A stretch of 64,000 nt of DNA from Bacteroidaceae bacterium (GTDB lineage: Bacteria; Bacteroidota; Bacteroidia; Bacteroidales; Bacteroidaceae), in NCBI GenBank assembly GCA_900770665.1, contig CAAGKZ010000059.1, positions 26,512-90,511 of the forward strand, read 5' to 3'. Numbering within the stretch: position 1 is the first letter of the stretch; every line of letters starts with the position of its first letter. This document shows positions 17,620-25,818 of the stretch, one piece after another. The translations under genes and the position numbers were made by a program. A model generated the notes under the pieces. It was not told where the DNA came from. It saw nothing but the letters and a program-made list of their open reading frames with translations, and did no database searches.

Positions 17620-19266
17620 TTAAAATCCTACTCTGTTGCGTGTGGGGGCGTTTGTGAGTTTTTCGTTGGCACAGTCACGCATCAAAGTGTCGAGCGCTTG
17701 CTCCTGCTCGCCATACAGCACACTGTTTATGGCGTGCTTGCGTGCGATGTTCTCAATCTGTCCGCCGCTGAGGTCGTAGCTTGCAGCAAGGGTGCCGGCA
17801 TCGGCTGTTGAGAGTTCGGGAATCATTGTCTGCCAAATTCTTGCACGCACGCTCTCGTCGGGCTTCTCGAACTTTATCTTGTAGAGGAAGCGGCGCTCAA
17901 AAGCCGGGTCAAGGTTGTCCTGCAGGTTGGTGGTGGCAATCATGATGCCGTCGAGTGTCTCCATCTCCTGCAAGATGATATTTTGAATCGAGTTCTCCAT
18001 CTTATCTACAGCACTGGTTGCACCGTTCTTACGTGTGCCAATGATGGCATCGGCTTCGTTGAACAGCAGTATCGGGGCTTGTGTGCAACGCTTTGAAATC
18101 TCACGATAACGGTCGAAGAGTGCCTTTATGTTCTTCTCACTGTCGCCCACCCATTTGCTCTTTATTTGCGGAACATCAACCGTCATGATGTCGCGCCCCG
18201 TTTGGCGTGCAAGCTGATATACCGTTTCGGTTTTTCCCGTGCCGGGGCCACCATAGAAAAGGCAGGCAAAGCCTTGGCGGAATCCCTTCTGCTTCATACG
18301 CTCGCGTATCTCGTTGTATTTCTCGGGGGCAAAGAATGTGGCAAGGCGTGACACCTCGTCCTCAATGCCTTGCGTGTAGAAGAGCTCCTTTGCTGTTATG
18401 GTGCGGTGCTGCAGCAGGTCGGCAATATTTTCCTCCTTTGTGTTGATTTTCATTTCACTCAGCAACGAACGCTTGGCCTCCTCGGTGAGTTTGTAGCGTG
18501 TGTTGTCGGCAATGCCGTTCACGCAGATGTGCTCTACAAGGTTGCGTTCCATCAGTGTGTGTTCCCCATTACGCAGTTTTGCTTTGCACTCGTTGAAGTC
18601 GCTTGTCGATTCAAAGAGGTCTTCCATCTGGCGAAAGCGTATATCGTCGTCGTCATCTATTATCAGCTTTTGGCAGAACAGCATCAACAACAACAGGCTC
18701 TCGTCGCTGAGGTTGTGTCTCTTAACCTCTTTCACAAACTTGATGTCACCATTGTCCTCAAAGAGCTGGTTGATGTTTATTATAGCCTCCTCCGGGTTTA
18801 TGCTATTGTTGCCAAGGTCGTTGAAGATTGAATCTATCTGGTCAAAGAGCTGTGCACAGTTGAGCCCCTTCATTGCCGGCAGATGGTATGCCTGGTTGTG
18901 TCTCAGTGCCTTAATCACCGGTTGATAGACATCGAACTCATCCTCGGTCTTAGCGTTGCGGTAGCGCAGCAGGCGATGGTTCACAAGGGCGGCTATGTCG
19001 TCGGCATAGCTGTACATGTGTATGCAGTTGAGGTCAAGGAAGCGTGCAAGGTCGTTGAAATCCACACGGTTGGGACCTTTTTCAAGACACACGCAGAACA
19101 GCACCGCCTGCATCTCTGTTATGCCGTAACTCTCGGCAAGGAAACCGCTGTATGGTTTTGCCTTTTGCAGAATCTTCTTGTCGAGCTTTGAATCCTCGGT
19201 AAGTGTAATGACCTTTTCAACAGCCTGCAACAGTGTGAGTTTTTTTGTGCTTCTTTTCTTTTCCAT
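17620..19266 (-). CDS. AAA+ ATPase with N-terminal winged-helix-like domain
   Basis: 548 aa. Residues 1-290 are helical with winged-helix-like character and an Asp run (LIIDDDDDIRF, 201-211). Residues 300-530 form one classical AAA domain. Walker A is GGPGTGKT (339-346). The Walker B equivalent ILLFNEAD (399-406) has Asn403 in place of the usual Asp, followed by catalytic Glu404. Sensor 1 is ATTN (444-447) and the Arg finger FERRF (456-460). A pore-loop-like KSKWVGDSEKNI lies at 369-380. This is the FtsH/Cdc48-type AAA subclass; no protease or transmembrane domain is attached. It is expected to be a hexameric unfoldase or remodelling ATPase acting in the cytoplasm. Substrate unknown. Similar wHTH-AAA proteins accompany contractile injection systems, but no such genes are present here. 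Confidence 0.85.
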   Translation of the reverse strand: MEKKRSTKKLTLLQAVEKVITLTEDSKLDKKILQKAKPYSGFLAESYGITEMQAVLFCVCLEKGPNRVDFNDLARFLDLNCIHMYSYADDIAALVNHRLLRYRNAKTEDEFDVYQPVIKALRHNQAYHLPAMKGLNCAQLFDQIDSIFNDLGNNSINPEEAIININQLFEDNGDIKFVKEVKRHNLSDESLLLLMLFCQKLIIDDDDDIRFRQMEDLFESTSDFNECKAKLRNGEHTLMERNLVEHICVNGIADNTRYKLTEEAKRSLLSEMKINTKEENIADLLQHRTITAKELFYTQGIEDEVSRLATFFAPEKYNEIRERMKQKGFRQGFACLFYGGPGTGKTETVYQLARQTGRDIMTVDVPQIKSKWVGDSEKNIKALFDRYREISKRCTQAPILLFNEADAIIGTRKNGATSAVDKMENSIQNIILQEMETLDGIMIATTNLQDNLDPAFERRFLYKIKFEKPDESVRARIWQTMIPELSTADAGTLAASYDLSGGQIENIARKHAINSVLYGEQEQALDTLMRDCANEKLTNAPTRNRVGF

Positions 19267-19286
19267 AGTTTTCTATCCGTTTATGT

Positions 19287-19398
19287 ATAATATAGAAACA
19301 AAAGGGAAAAAATTTAAAGCCAATCGCTTTTTTAGTCGAAAAGAGTTTGTAATACAAAGAATATCAAAATGTTGCAAAAGTGTTAAAGTTTGTAAAAT
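19287..19398 (-). promoter_or_regulatory. Shared promoter cassette, copy B
   Basis: Upstream of the AAA+ ATPase. Minus strand shows ACAAACTTTAACAC, GATATTCTTTGTATTACAAACT, CGACTAAAAAAGCGATTGGC, TTTAAATTTTTTCCC and TTTCTATATTATA, with TATATTAT at 19287-19294. It is near-identical over about 110 bp to copy C (21773-21884). Confidence 0.7.
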
Positions 19399-19476
19399 AT
19401 GTGTGATGGAGGGCTAATAATGGATACAGAATATTATAACTTATAGGAAATCATTGTTATATCAGGCCTAATAGAT

Positions 19477-19529
19477 TTGCTTATTCTATTAAGCAATTTT
19501 TTTACTATTTTGCTTATCCTATTAAGCAA
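19477..19529 (+). promoter_or_regulatory. Two tandem operator-like palindromes
   Basis: TTGCTTATTCTATTAAGCAA at 19477-19496 and TTGCTTATCCTATTAAGCAA at 19510-19529 differ at one base. Each is a dyad (TTGCTTA...TAAGCAA), and they repeat with a 33-bp period (three helical turns). A TATCTTTG -7 element follows at 19537-19544, so the second palindrome overlaps the -33 region. This suggests a repressor that controls the ATPase gene at 19571. No transcription factor gene lies nearby, so the ATPase itself or a distant regulator may bind. Confidence 0.6.
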
Positions 19530-19570
19530 ATTGCATTATCTTTGTATCGGTAACTAATAACAAATAGATT

Positions 19571-20767
19571 ATGCAGCAACTACAATCTCAACATTTGCGA
19601 CTATTGGGACATTTGAATATGCCTTTCGAGCGTAGTTTGATGACGGCAATTAACTGGGATGCACGACTCATTGCTGTACGAGGAGCTCGCGGTGTGGGCA
19701 AGACAACAATGCTTTTGCAATACATTAAAAAGAGATATGGCACATCGCCAACAGTTGCCTTGTATGCAAGTTTGGACCACTTATATTTTACACGACATTC
19801 ATTGCTTGAATTGGCCGAGGAATTTTATCAACGAGGAGGAAAATGTTTGTGCCTTGACGAGGTGCATAAATATGAAGGTTGGAGCCGAGAAATCAAGAAC
19901 ATCTACGATGGTTTTCCTGAGTTACAAATTATATTTACAGGGTCGTCGTTGCTTAATATTCTTAATGCAGAGGCTGATTTGTCACGACGTTGTGTAAGCT
20001 ACGACTTGCAAGGGCTTTCGTTTCGTGAATATCTGATGATTAAGGAAAATATTTCGTTGCCTATTGTTACGCTTGACGACATTCTTAATCATCCCTTAGA
20101 GGTATCTGAGCAAGTTTTGGCTGCATGCAAACCCTTACAACATTTTTCTATATATTTGGAAGAGGGGTATTACCCCTTCTTTATGGAGCAACAGGTAGAT
20201 TATCTCACACAGGTGCAGCGCGTGGTGAATATGATTTTAGAAATTGAACTTCCACAGTTAGGAAATGTGGATATTGCCAATGTACGTAAGTTGAAAAGCT
20301 TGCTTTCTGTAGTCAGTAGTGGCGTACCTTTTGCAGTAGATATCAGCAAAATGGCTCAAACGGCTGAGCTCAATCGTAACACTGTTGTCAATTATCTTAC
20401 GCACTTGGGGCGGGCAAAATTAATCAATCTCTTATATAGCGACTCTGTTAACCTCAAGCGAATGCAGAAACCAGACAAGATTTATATGGAGAATTGCAAT
20501 CTGCTGCATGCACTCTCGCTCACACAAGTAGAAGCGGGCACTGCACGAGAAACCTACTTTGTCAATCAACTTTCATACCAGCATACGGTAGAATATGCCA
20601 AACAGGGAGATTTTGTAATTGATAGGAAATATACTATAGAGGTTGGCGGTGCAAGCAAAGATGGCAAGCAGATTGCCAGTGCAGAGAATGCATTCATTGC
20701 TGCCGACAATATCGAATATGCATTGGGGAACAAGATTCCTCTTTGGCTTTTTGGTTTCTTATATTAA
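19571..20767 (+). CDS. ATPase of the AAA_14 / DUF4143 family
   Basis: 398 aa. AAA_14-type ATPase domain: Walker A GARGVGKTT (38-46), Walker B LCLDEVHKY (93-101) and sensor-like FTGSSLLNI. The helical DUF4143 region has wHTH character (ISKMAQTAELNRNTVVNYL). The C-terminal part (TIEVGGASKDGKQI, about 355-370) looks like the PD-(D/E)XK-like fold commonly found in DUF4143 proteins. These proteins are abundant in Bacteroidota accessory genomes; their function is unresolved, and defence or nucleic-acid roles have been suggested. It is monocistronic, ends in a strong terminator, has its own operator array and runs opposite to its neighbours. Start ATG 19571 is 27 bp after the -7 element. Confidence 0.85.
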   Translation: MQQLQSQHLRLLGHLNMPFERSLMTAINWDARLIAVRGARGVGKTTMLLQYIKKRYGTSPTVALYASLDHLYFTRHSLLELAEEFYQRGGKCLCLDEVHKYEGWSREIKNIYDGFPELQIIFTGSSLLNILNAEADLSRRCVSYDLQGLSFREYLMIKENISLPIVTLDDILNHPLEVSEQVLAACKPLQHFSIYLEEGYYPFFMEQQVDYLTQVQRVVNMILEIELPQLGNVDIANVRKLKSLLSVVSSGVPFAVDISKMAQTAELNRNTVVNYLTHLGRAKLINLLYSDSVNLKRMQKPDKIYMENCNLLHALSLTQVEAGTARETYFVNQLSYQHTVEYAKQGDFVIDRKYTIEVGGASKDGKQIASAENAFIAADNIEYALGNKIPLWLFGFLY

Positions 20768-20784
20768 ACTCACCCTCACCCAAC

Positions 20785-20830
20785 AAAATCCCCGAGGCTG
20801 CTCCGTGTGGGGCAGCCTCGGGGATTTTTT
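20785..20830. terminator. Strong bidirectional terminator
   Basis: 17-bp stem AAAATCCCCGAGGCTGC / GCAGCCTCGGGGATTTT around loop TCCGTGTGGG, with T6 on the plus side and an A-run on the other. It ends the ATPase gene at 20767 and the convergent gene at 20856. Confidence 0.9.
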
Positions 20831-20855
20831 GTTTGGTTTCATCTGTTGGTTATCA

Positions 20856-21302
20856 TCATTCTTCATCGTCCCAATCCTCATCTTCGCATTCATAGGGAGG
20901 CACATGACCTTCTACCTTTTCTAAATACGACTTATACTCTTCAAGCACCTCAATTGTGGGTTTGTTGACTAAGACTTCATCGTTATATTCAATACGAATA
21001 ATATCTGTATCATCATTCCAACAACCACATACTTCATCCCACAATATTTCATAGAGCACTGCCATTAGCGCGAGTTTCTGACTATCGTTTTCATCAACAC
21101 CTGCAAGGGTGATGAAAGCATCAACGATGTTGCCGACTCTCTCCAATGCCTTGTCATGCATTTCACCAAACGTACAGTTAGTGCCCTCAAAAGCATTACT
21201 TTCAAAAAAATTCTTAAAAGTTTGTTCTTCAATCACATCACCCCATGAAAGGGTCATTGAACCATATTGTTCAAAAATCTCACTGAGTCTTTCGTAATCC
21301 AT
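20856..21302 (-). CDS. Hypothetical acidic protein, 148 aa
   Basis: Not recognised. Very acidic, with the C-terminus ECEDEDWDDEE. Mostly helical with NIVDAFITLAGVDENDSQKLALMAVLYEILWDE in the middle (residues about 65-97). No signal peptide or membrane helix. It is monocistronic between a terminator and an operator-like palindrome, so it is probably separately regulated. Acidity could suggest a DNA mimic or an immunity-type protein, but this is speculation. Confidence 0.65.
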   Translation of the reverse strand: MDYERLSEIFEQYGSMTLSWGDVIEEQTFKNFFESNAFEGTNCTFGEMHDKALERVGNIVDAFITLAGVDENDSQKLALMAVLYEILWDEVCGCWNDDTDIIRIEYNDEVLVNKPTIEVLEEYKSYLEKVEGHVPPYECEDEDWDDEE

Positions 21303-21334
21303 AGTTCTTGAATTTTAATTTAATGTATAATTTG

Positions 21335-21354
21335 TTGCAACGGTTGCAAATATA
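21335..21354 (-). promoter_or_regulatory. Promoter with a perfect palindromic operator at the start site
   Basis: On the minus strand a TATATTTG -7 element (21347-21354) runs straight into the palindrome TTGCAACCGTTGCAA (21335-21349; 7-bp arms, 1-bp centre). A protein bound there would cover the transcription start of the 148-aa gene. Confidence 0.55.
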
Positions 21355-21475
21355 ATAATAAGAAGAAGAAAAGTGATTTTTTCTGTTTTTTTCAACGGGA
21401 ACGGATGCGAATTTGGCACGCGCAATGCAAGCGACGGCGAGCATGATATCTGCTTCTGTGTCATCGCGCTGATGT

Positions 21476-21748
21476 TCAGAGTTGTGGTGCCACCGCCATC
21501 AGCAAGTACGCGGCAATGATGAGTTGGGTGTCATAATCATCCTTGGTTCGCTCCGTCAGCCTTATTATCTGCACATCAAGAGGCAACTCCTTTCTTTCCT
21601 GCTTCGATAGTTTTGTGTTGAGCAACTCCTCCACTGCATCGTAGATATAACCGATGTTGTCCGACTCTTTGATAGATTCGTGATACTTGGTGCCGTCAGC
21701 GAACATCTTTGCCACATAGGAACAGACTAATGCTTTGTTGTTTATCAT
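21476..21748 (-). CDS. Hypothetical protein, 90 aa, with shared promoter cassette
   Basis: Not recognised. A small helical soluble protein (MINNKALVCSYVAKMFADG start; DIGYIYDAVEELLNTKL-like middle; LIIAAYLLMAVAPQL end). It carries copy C of the upstream cassette shared with the AAA+ ATPase, so it is probably expressed with it. About 170 bp before the next gene downstream contain only the promoter of the 148-aa gene. Confidence 0.6.
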   Translation of the reverse strand: MINNKALVCSYVAKMFADGTKYHESIKESDNIGYIYDAVEELLNTKLSKQERKELPLDVQIIRLTERTKDDYDTQLIIAAYLLMAVAPQL

Positions 21749-21772
21749 AACTATTGTTTTATTGGTTCATCT

Positions 21773-21884
21773 ATAATATAGCAACAAAGAGGAAAAAATT
21801 CAAAGCCAATCGCTTTTTTAGTCGAAAAAAGTTTGTAACGCAAATAATATCAATGTGTTGAAAAAGTGTTAAAGTTTGTAAAAT
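21773..21884 (-). promoter_or_regulatory. Shared promoter cassette, copy C
   Basis: Minus strand: ACAAACTTTAACAC, GATATTATTTGCGTTACAAACT, CGACTAAAAAAGCGATTGGC, TTTGAATTTTTTCC, TATATTAT at 21773-21780. Nearly identical to copy B over about 110 bp. The conserved stretch ends at the -10, not in the coding region. Confidence 0.7.
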
Positions 21885-21927
21885 ACGGGGATGCGTGGAT
21901 ATACAAAAGATGTGGAGTGGATTTGAT

Positions 21928-22149
21928 TTAACGTGAGTTCGATATAAGCTAAACCAAATCGCGAACCTGTCATCCCGACAGAGCGTAGCGACGAGGGATC
22001 TCAAAAATATCGTAAAATAAGAGATCTCTCACGTAGCGTTAGTTCGCTATCGCTCATCGAAAACATCTTTTAATATTTTACCAAGGTATGGTCGAGATGA
22101 CAAAATACGCTAAATTTTAGTATAAATTCTTATATCGAACTCACGTTAA
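21928..22149. mobile_element. 222-bp MITE-like element with perfect 21-bp terminal inverted repeats
   Basis: Ends TTAACGTGAGTTCGATATAAG (21928-21948) and its exact reverse complement (22129-22149). It encloses a pair of opposed REP-like units (21968-22002 TGTCATCCCGACAG...GGGATCTC; 22085-22102 reverse TGTCATCTCGACC). No coding capacity. The TTAA at each extremity may be the target duplication or part of the repeat. Confidence 0.65.
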
Positions 22150-22217
22150 TTTATAAGAAATAAAATGGTGTATTTGTGTCAAAACATGACTTATAGGAAA
22201 AGAAGAGAGGTTTTTGA

Positions 22218-22266
22218 TAAATGCACCTGCAACCTTTTCGCTAAAAAGGTTGCAGGTGCATTTATT
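22218..22266 (-). terminator. Terminator after the LRR gene
   Basis: Perfect 22-bp stem ATAAATGCACCTGCAACCTTTT with a 5-nt loop. It lies 24 bp after the stop of the LRR gene. The symmetric AT-rich outer stem makes it potentially bidirectional. Confidence 0.85.
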
Positions 22267-22289
22267 GAGGCGAGAAACAGTGCTGTATC

Positions 22290-24869
22290 TTATTTCTTAG
22301 CCTTTGCTTTCTTCGGTTTCTTTTCAACAATCAAATTATGATACCTTTCGGGGAGAATCTGCTTGAAATGGTCGGTCATACCCTCCGGCACATTGATAGT
22401 CTGCAAATCTTCATCTAAGCCCGACTCGTCAATCTCTGTCACGCTCGCGGGGAGGGTGATGCTTGTCAGGGCAGGGCAAGCATAGAAGGTTTCAGTGGTA
22501 ATCCTTGTCACGCCCTCGGGGATGGTAATGCTTGTCAGACAGTCACAACCAAAGAAAGCCCTATCGCCTATCGCGTTTACAGAATTGGGGATTTCAATGC
22601 TAGTAAGGCTGAAGCAGAACTCAAATGCAGACTTCTCTATTTTTGTGATGGATTCCGGCAATGTTATGCGCGTAAGGTTGCTGCAACTTTTGAATGCTTC
22701 TGCACCTATTTCAGTTACAGATGAAGGAATTGTTATCTCAGCAAGTTTTTGGCAATCTTCAAAGGCATTGCAGGCAATCTTGGTAAGCGAATCGGGAAGC
22801 ACAACACTCTCAAGTTCCCAGCATCCATAGAAAGCCGACTCTCCGATGCTTGTTACTTTGTCTGGTATAGTTATGCTTTTCAGCATTTCGCAGTGTGCAA
22901 AAAGCGACTCACTTATTTCGCTTAGCGATGACGGCAAGGTTATCTCTTTAAAACCTGCGAGCCAAAATGCAGCATTTCCTATTTTTGTAAGCGAAGCGGG
23001 GAGGGCTATACTTTCAAGACTCTTGCATTTTGCAAAAGCATACTCGCCAATCTCGGTCACAGAGTCGGGGATGATGATGCTTTTCAGGTTTTTGAACTCC
23101 ATGAAAGCCTCTTTCCCTATCCTTGTCACCGATGAAGGTATAACTACCCCAACAACTTTACTTCTGCCACTGAACATGCCACACTCAATCTCGGTAATGC
23201 CATCGGGGAATACGACAATGCCGTCTGTTATTTTTATCTTTTTTGCCAGGTTTTCCTTTTTCTTTACAACGCCCTCCTCCTTCTCGACAATCGCTTTGTG
23301 AAGTCTTCCATCGAGAAGTTGCTTGAAGTGAGCTGCTGTACCTGCGGGAACAATGATTTTCTTCAACTTTCCACACGAGCCGAATACATTATCCCCCACA
23401 CTCGTAAGCCCACTGCCCAGAGTGATGCTCTTCAGCTCATCACAACCAAAGAACACCTGATCCCCCATCTTCGTCACGCTGTTCGGGATGGTTATCTCTT
23501 CAAGGCGTTTGCAGCAGATGAAAGCGTCGCTTCCAATGCTTGTAACGCCTTCTGGAAGCACTATGCTTCTAAGGCTATAACAATCACGGAATGCGATATG
23601 TTCAATGATTGTTACCGTTGAGGGGAGAGTAATGCTCTCAATACCTGTACACTCAAGAAATGTACCATAAGCAACCTTCGTTATACCTTCGGGGAGGCTT
23701 ATGCTTTCAAGTTCACTGCAGGATTTAAAGGCACGAGAACCAATCTTGGTCACACCGGCAGGAATGACCAGGTTCCTGGGGCAACCGGCCCAAAAGGCAT
23801 CTTCCCCAATCTCCTTTACCGAAGATGGGATAACCGTAGATTTGCAACCATGGACAAGTGTGTCCGTTGCCGTCTCTATGATGGCGTTGCAGTCCTCGCG
23901 CGAATCAAACACCTCATTGCCCTCGGCAACAACGATGCTTTTAAGGTTGGTGTTGAGGTAATTAAAAAGAGTATAGTCAATCTCCCTTAAACCCTTACCG
24001 ATGGTTACGCTTTCGAGTTTCTTGCAACCCTCAAACACTCGCTGTCCTATCTTCACAACACTATCGGGTATTGTGATGCTCGTGATTGAGGTGCCCGAAA
24101 AAGCAGAATCATCAATGCTTGTCACCGAATTGGGAATGGTGATACTTGTAAGGCTGGAGCAGTTAGAGAACGCACTTCTTCCAATGCTCGTGACGCTATC
24201 GGGTATTGTGATGCTCTCAAGACCACTACCAGAGAAAGCATACTTTCCTATGCTTGTCACTCCGTCGGGAATGTTGATACATTTCAAGGCACGACAACTG
24301 CTGAACGCACTCTTACCAATGCTTGTGACAGTGGCAGGAATCGCGATTTCCGCAAGGGCGCGACAAGAGTCGAAAGCCTCATCCCCAATCGTCGTAAGGC
24401 CATCAGGCAACACCACCTTTGTGAGTCTACTACTCCATGCAGTAATAGCAAAAGCCTTTGCTCCGATTTCTGTTACCGATGCGGGGATCGTTACCTCTTC
24501 TATTTTGTTACAGTCAGCGAAAGCCGCTGCTCCAATCTTTGTCAACGAAGCCGGTAGTGTGATGCTCTTGAGCCTGCAACAGCCATTAAATGCATTCTCC
24601 TCAATCTCGGTGATGGAGTCGGGCATGACAATGCTTTCGAGCATTTCACAGCCAGCGAAAGCATTAGCCCCAATCTTGGTCACGGCCCCTACGATGGTTA
24701 TGCTTTTCAGTTTCTTACAACCCTCGAATGCCGATGCCTCGATCGTGGTTACTGCCGAAGGGATCATCGCCTCCACAAGCGTTCTGCTATTCTTGAAAGC
24801 CTCCATCCCAATCTCAGTTGTCTTCTCGGGAATGATGGCAACACCATCCTTAATCTTGAATTTTGCCAT
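22290..24869 (-). CDS. BspA-like leucine-rich repeat protein, internally duplicated
   Basis: 859 aa from ATG 24869 (MAKFKIKDG); the frame extends to 24908 but the extra residues are unrelated. Nearly all of it consists of LRR_5 (BspA/TpLRR) repeats of 23 aa: AFxxCxxLxxIxIPxSVTxIG. Two arrays each begin KIKDGVAIIPEKTTEIG-like (again KITDGIVVFPDGITEI at about residue 535). Each ends with HFKQLLDGRLHKAIVEK or HFKQILPERYHNLIVEK plus a Lys-rich tail, so the gene arose by tandem duplication of a whole domain. No signal peptide or sorting tail is present, unlike surface BspA adhesins, so it is probably cytoplasmic or exported by an unknown route. It may be a protein-interaction scaffold. Confidence 0.85.
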   Translation of the reverse strand: MAKFKIKDGVAIIPEKTTEIGMEAFKNSRTLVEAMIPSAVTTIEASAFEGCKKLKSITIVGAVTKIGANAFAGCEMLESIVMPDSITEIEENAFNGCCRLKSITLPASLTKIGAAAFADCNKIEEVTIPASVTEIGAKAFAITAWSSRLTKVVLPDGLTTIGDEAFDSCRALAEIAIPATVTSIGKSAFSSCRALKCINIPDGVTSIGKYAFSGSGLESITIPDSVTSIGRSAFSNCSSLTSITIPNSVTSIDDSAFSGTSITSITIPDSVVKIGQRVFEGCKKLESVTIGKGLREIDYTLFNYLNTNLKSIVVAEGNEVFDSREDCNAIIETATDTLVHGCKSTVIPSSVKEIGEDAFWAGCPRNLVIPAGVTKIGSRAFKSCSELESISLPEGITKVAYGTFLECTGIESITLPSTVTIIEHIAFRDCYSLRSIVLPEGVTSIGSDAFICCKRLEEITIPNSVTKMGDQVFFGCDELKSITLGSGLTSVGDNVFGSCGKLKKIIVPAGTAAHFKQLLDGRLHKAIVEKEEGVVKKKENLAKKIKITDGIVVFPDGITEIECGMFSGRSKVVGVVIPSSVTRIGKEAFMEFKNLKSIIIPDSVTEIGEYAFAKCKSLESIALPASLTKIGNAAFWLAGFKEITLPSSLSEISESLFAHCEMLKSITIPDKVTSIGESAFYGCWELESVVLPDSLTKIACNAFEDCQKLAEITIPSSVTEIGAEAFKSCSNLTRITLPESITKIEKSAFEFCFSLTSIEIPNSVNAIGDRAFFGCDCLTSITIPEGVTRITTETFYACPALTSITLPASVTEIDESGLDEDLQTINVPEGMTDHFKQILPERYHNLIVEKKPKKAKAKK

Positions 24870-24961
24870 AGTGAATTTTGTTTTATCGTAGTTATATATT
24901 TTTTGCAAGGTAGTAAATAATTTTCTATCACTTACTCCTCCCTGTTAAAAAAATGTTAAAC

Positions 24962-25672
24962 CTAAATGGTTTGACCGCTAAACACAACCCTCTGGGCAAA
25001 ATCATCGGCATCGGCTTCGATGGATTGGCTCTGGTACATGTTGAAATCGACATCGGAACTTATATAGTTTTCAATGCTGAACTCCCAGGAATAGATATTG
25101 CTTTCGTCGGGCTTGGCTCGCCATGGATGTTCCACCGCAAAACGCTGGAAAGCGTGGCGTGCCTCGTGCAGCAGTGTGCGTATGATTTTTCGCGGGTTCT
25201 CCTCCTCAAGCAACAGTTTGTTAAGGATTATTTTGTTTCTTTCGTTGTTGTATGCTCCGAGTGAATTTGCCGCCCTTTTCTCAAAAACGAGTGGAGGGTT
25301 ATAGCCTGTTGTTGCTGAAAAGGCTTTGTAAAGTTCCTCAATGTATTTCCTACGGCGTCTTGTACTTGCGGTGGAGTAGGGTTTTGCCCTCTCGGCATCT
25401 GTTGCAAAGAATTGTTCTACTGCGGCAATGCTCTGCCGTTCAAAATCGGCAATGTCGCAGAAAGGGTAGTCATACTCTGCCATCAAGTGCCTGGGTAGGA
25501 GCTGCAACAGATTGACATTGTAAATGCTGCCAATGTTCTTCATATCCTTTATAAGCATTTGAAGCCTTTCCTCAACGCTGCGTTTCTCATATAAATGCAT
25601 ACGCTTCCATTCATCCTCATCGGGAAGCATTATTGCAACGCTGTCGCGGTATGTTTTTAAAAGAATGTCCAT
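24962..25672 (-). CDS. Putative zinc metallopeptidase, ImmA/IrrE-like signature
   Basis: 236 aa, no overall match recognised. The C-terminal half has the gluzincin motif HEARH (169-173) in LLHEARHAFQ. A preceding substrate strand (YNNERNKIILNKLLL) and a downstream third-ligand motif EADADDFA (219-226) follow the HEXXH...ExxA-D-x-FA pattern of ImmA/IrrE-like peptidases and related zincins. The N-terminal half is helical with a basic STASTRRRRKY segment (100-110). ImmA-like proteases cleave repressors in mobile elements; here a target is unknown. It lies between the LRR protein and the sigma-factor-like protein on the same strand. Confidence 0.65.
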   Translation of the reverse strand: MDILLKTYRDSVAIMLPDEDEWKRMHLYEKRSVEERLQMLIKDMKNIGSIYNVNLLQLLPRHLMAEYDYPFCDIADFERQSIAAVEQFFATDAERAKPYSTASTRRRRKYIEELYKAFSATTGYNPPLVFEKRAANSLGAYNNERNKIILNKLLLEEENPRKIIRTLLHEARHAFQRFAVEHPWRAKPDESNIYSWEFSIENYISSDVDFNMYQSQSIEADADDFAQRVVFSGQTI

Positions 25673-25818
25673 ACTATAGAAAGGTGAAAGGTGAAAACGG
25701 AAAGGTGAAAACGGAAAGCTCGTGCAAGCGAGTGAGTGAAATTTATTTTCAATCGCACACAGTGCGGTTAAAGCTTAAAGTCGAGAGTTAATCCCCGATA
25801 TTGCCTATTCTTTAAAGA
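25673..25818. other. Intergenic with short direct repeats
   Basis: Contains GGTGAAAACGGAAA twice in tandem (about 25690-25718) and a small GCTCGTGCAAGCGAG dyad. No gene seen. Confidence 0.5.

Noticed and set aside
17620..19266. Contractile injection system locus
   Set aside because: The ATPase resembles eCIS-associated AAA proteins, but no sheath, tube, baseplate or spike genes are in the window.
22290..24869. Regular spacing of repeats suggested a CRISPR-like array
   Set aside because: The 69-bp period is a translated 23-aa LRR repeat with degenerate bases, and there are no unique spacers.
24001..24891. 296-aa plus-strand frame with repeats
   Set aside because: Antisense of the LRR repeats; the repeat pattern is inherited from the real gene.
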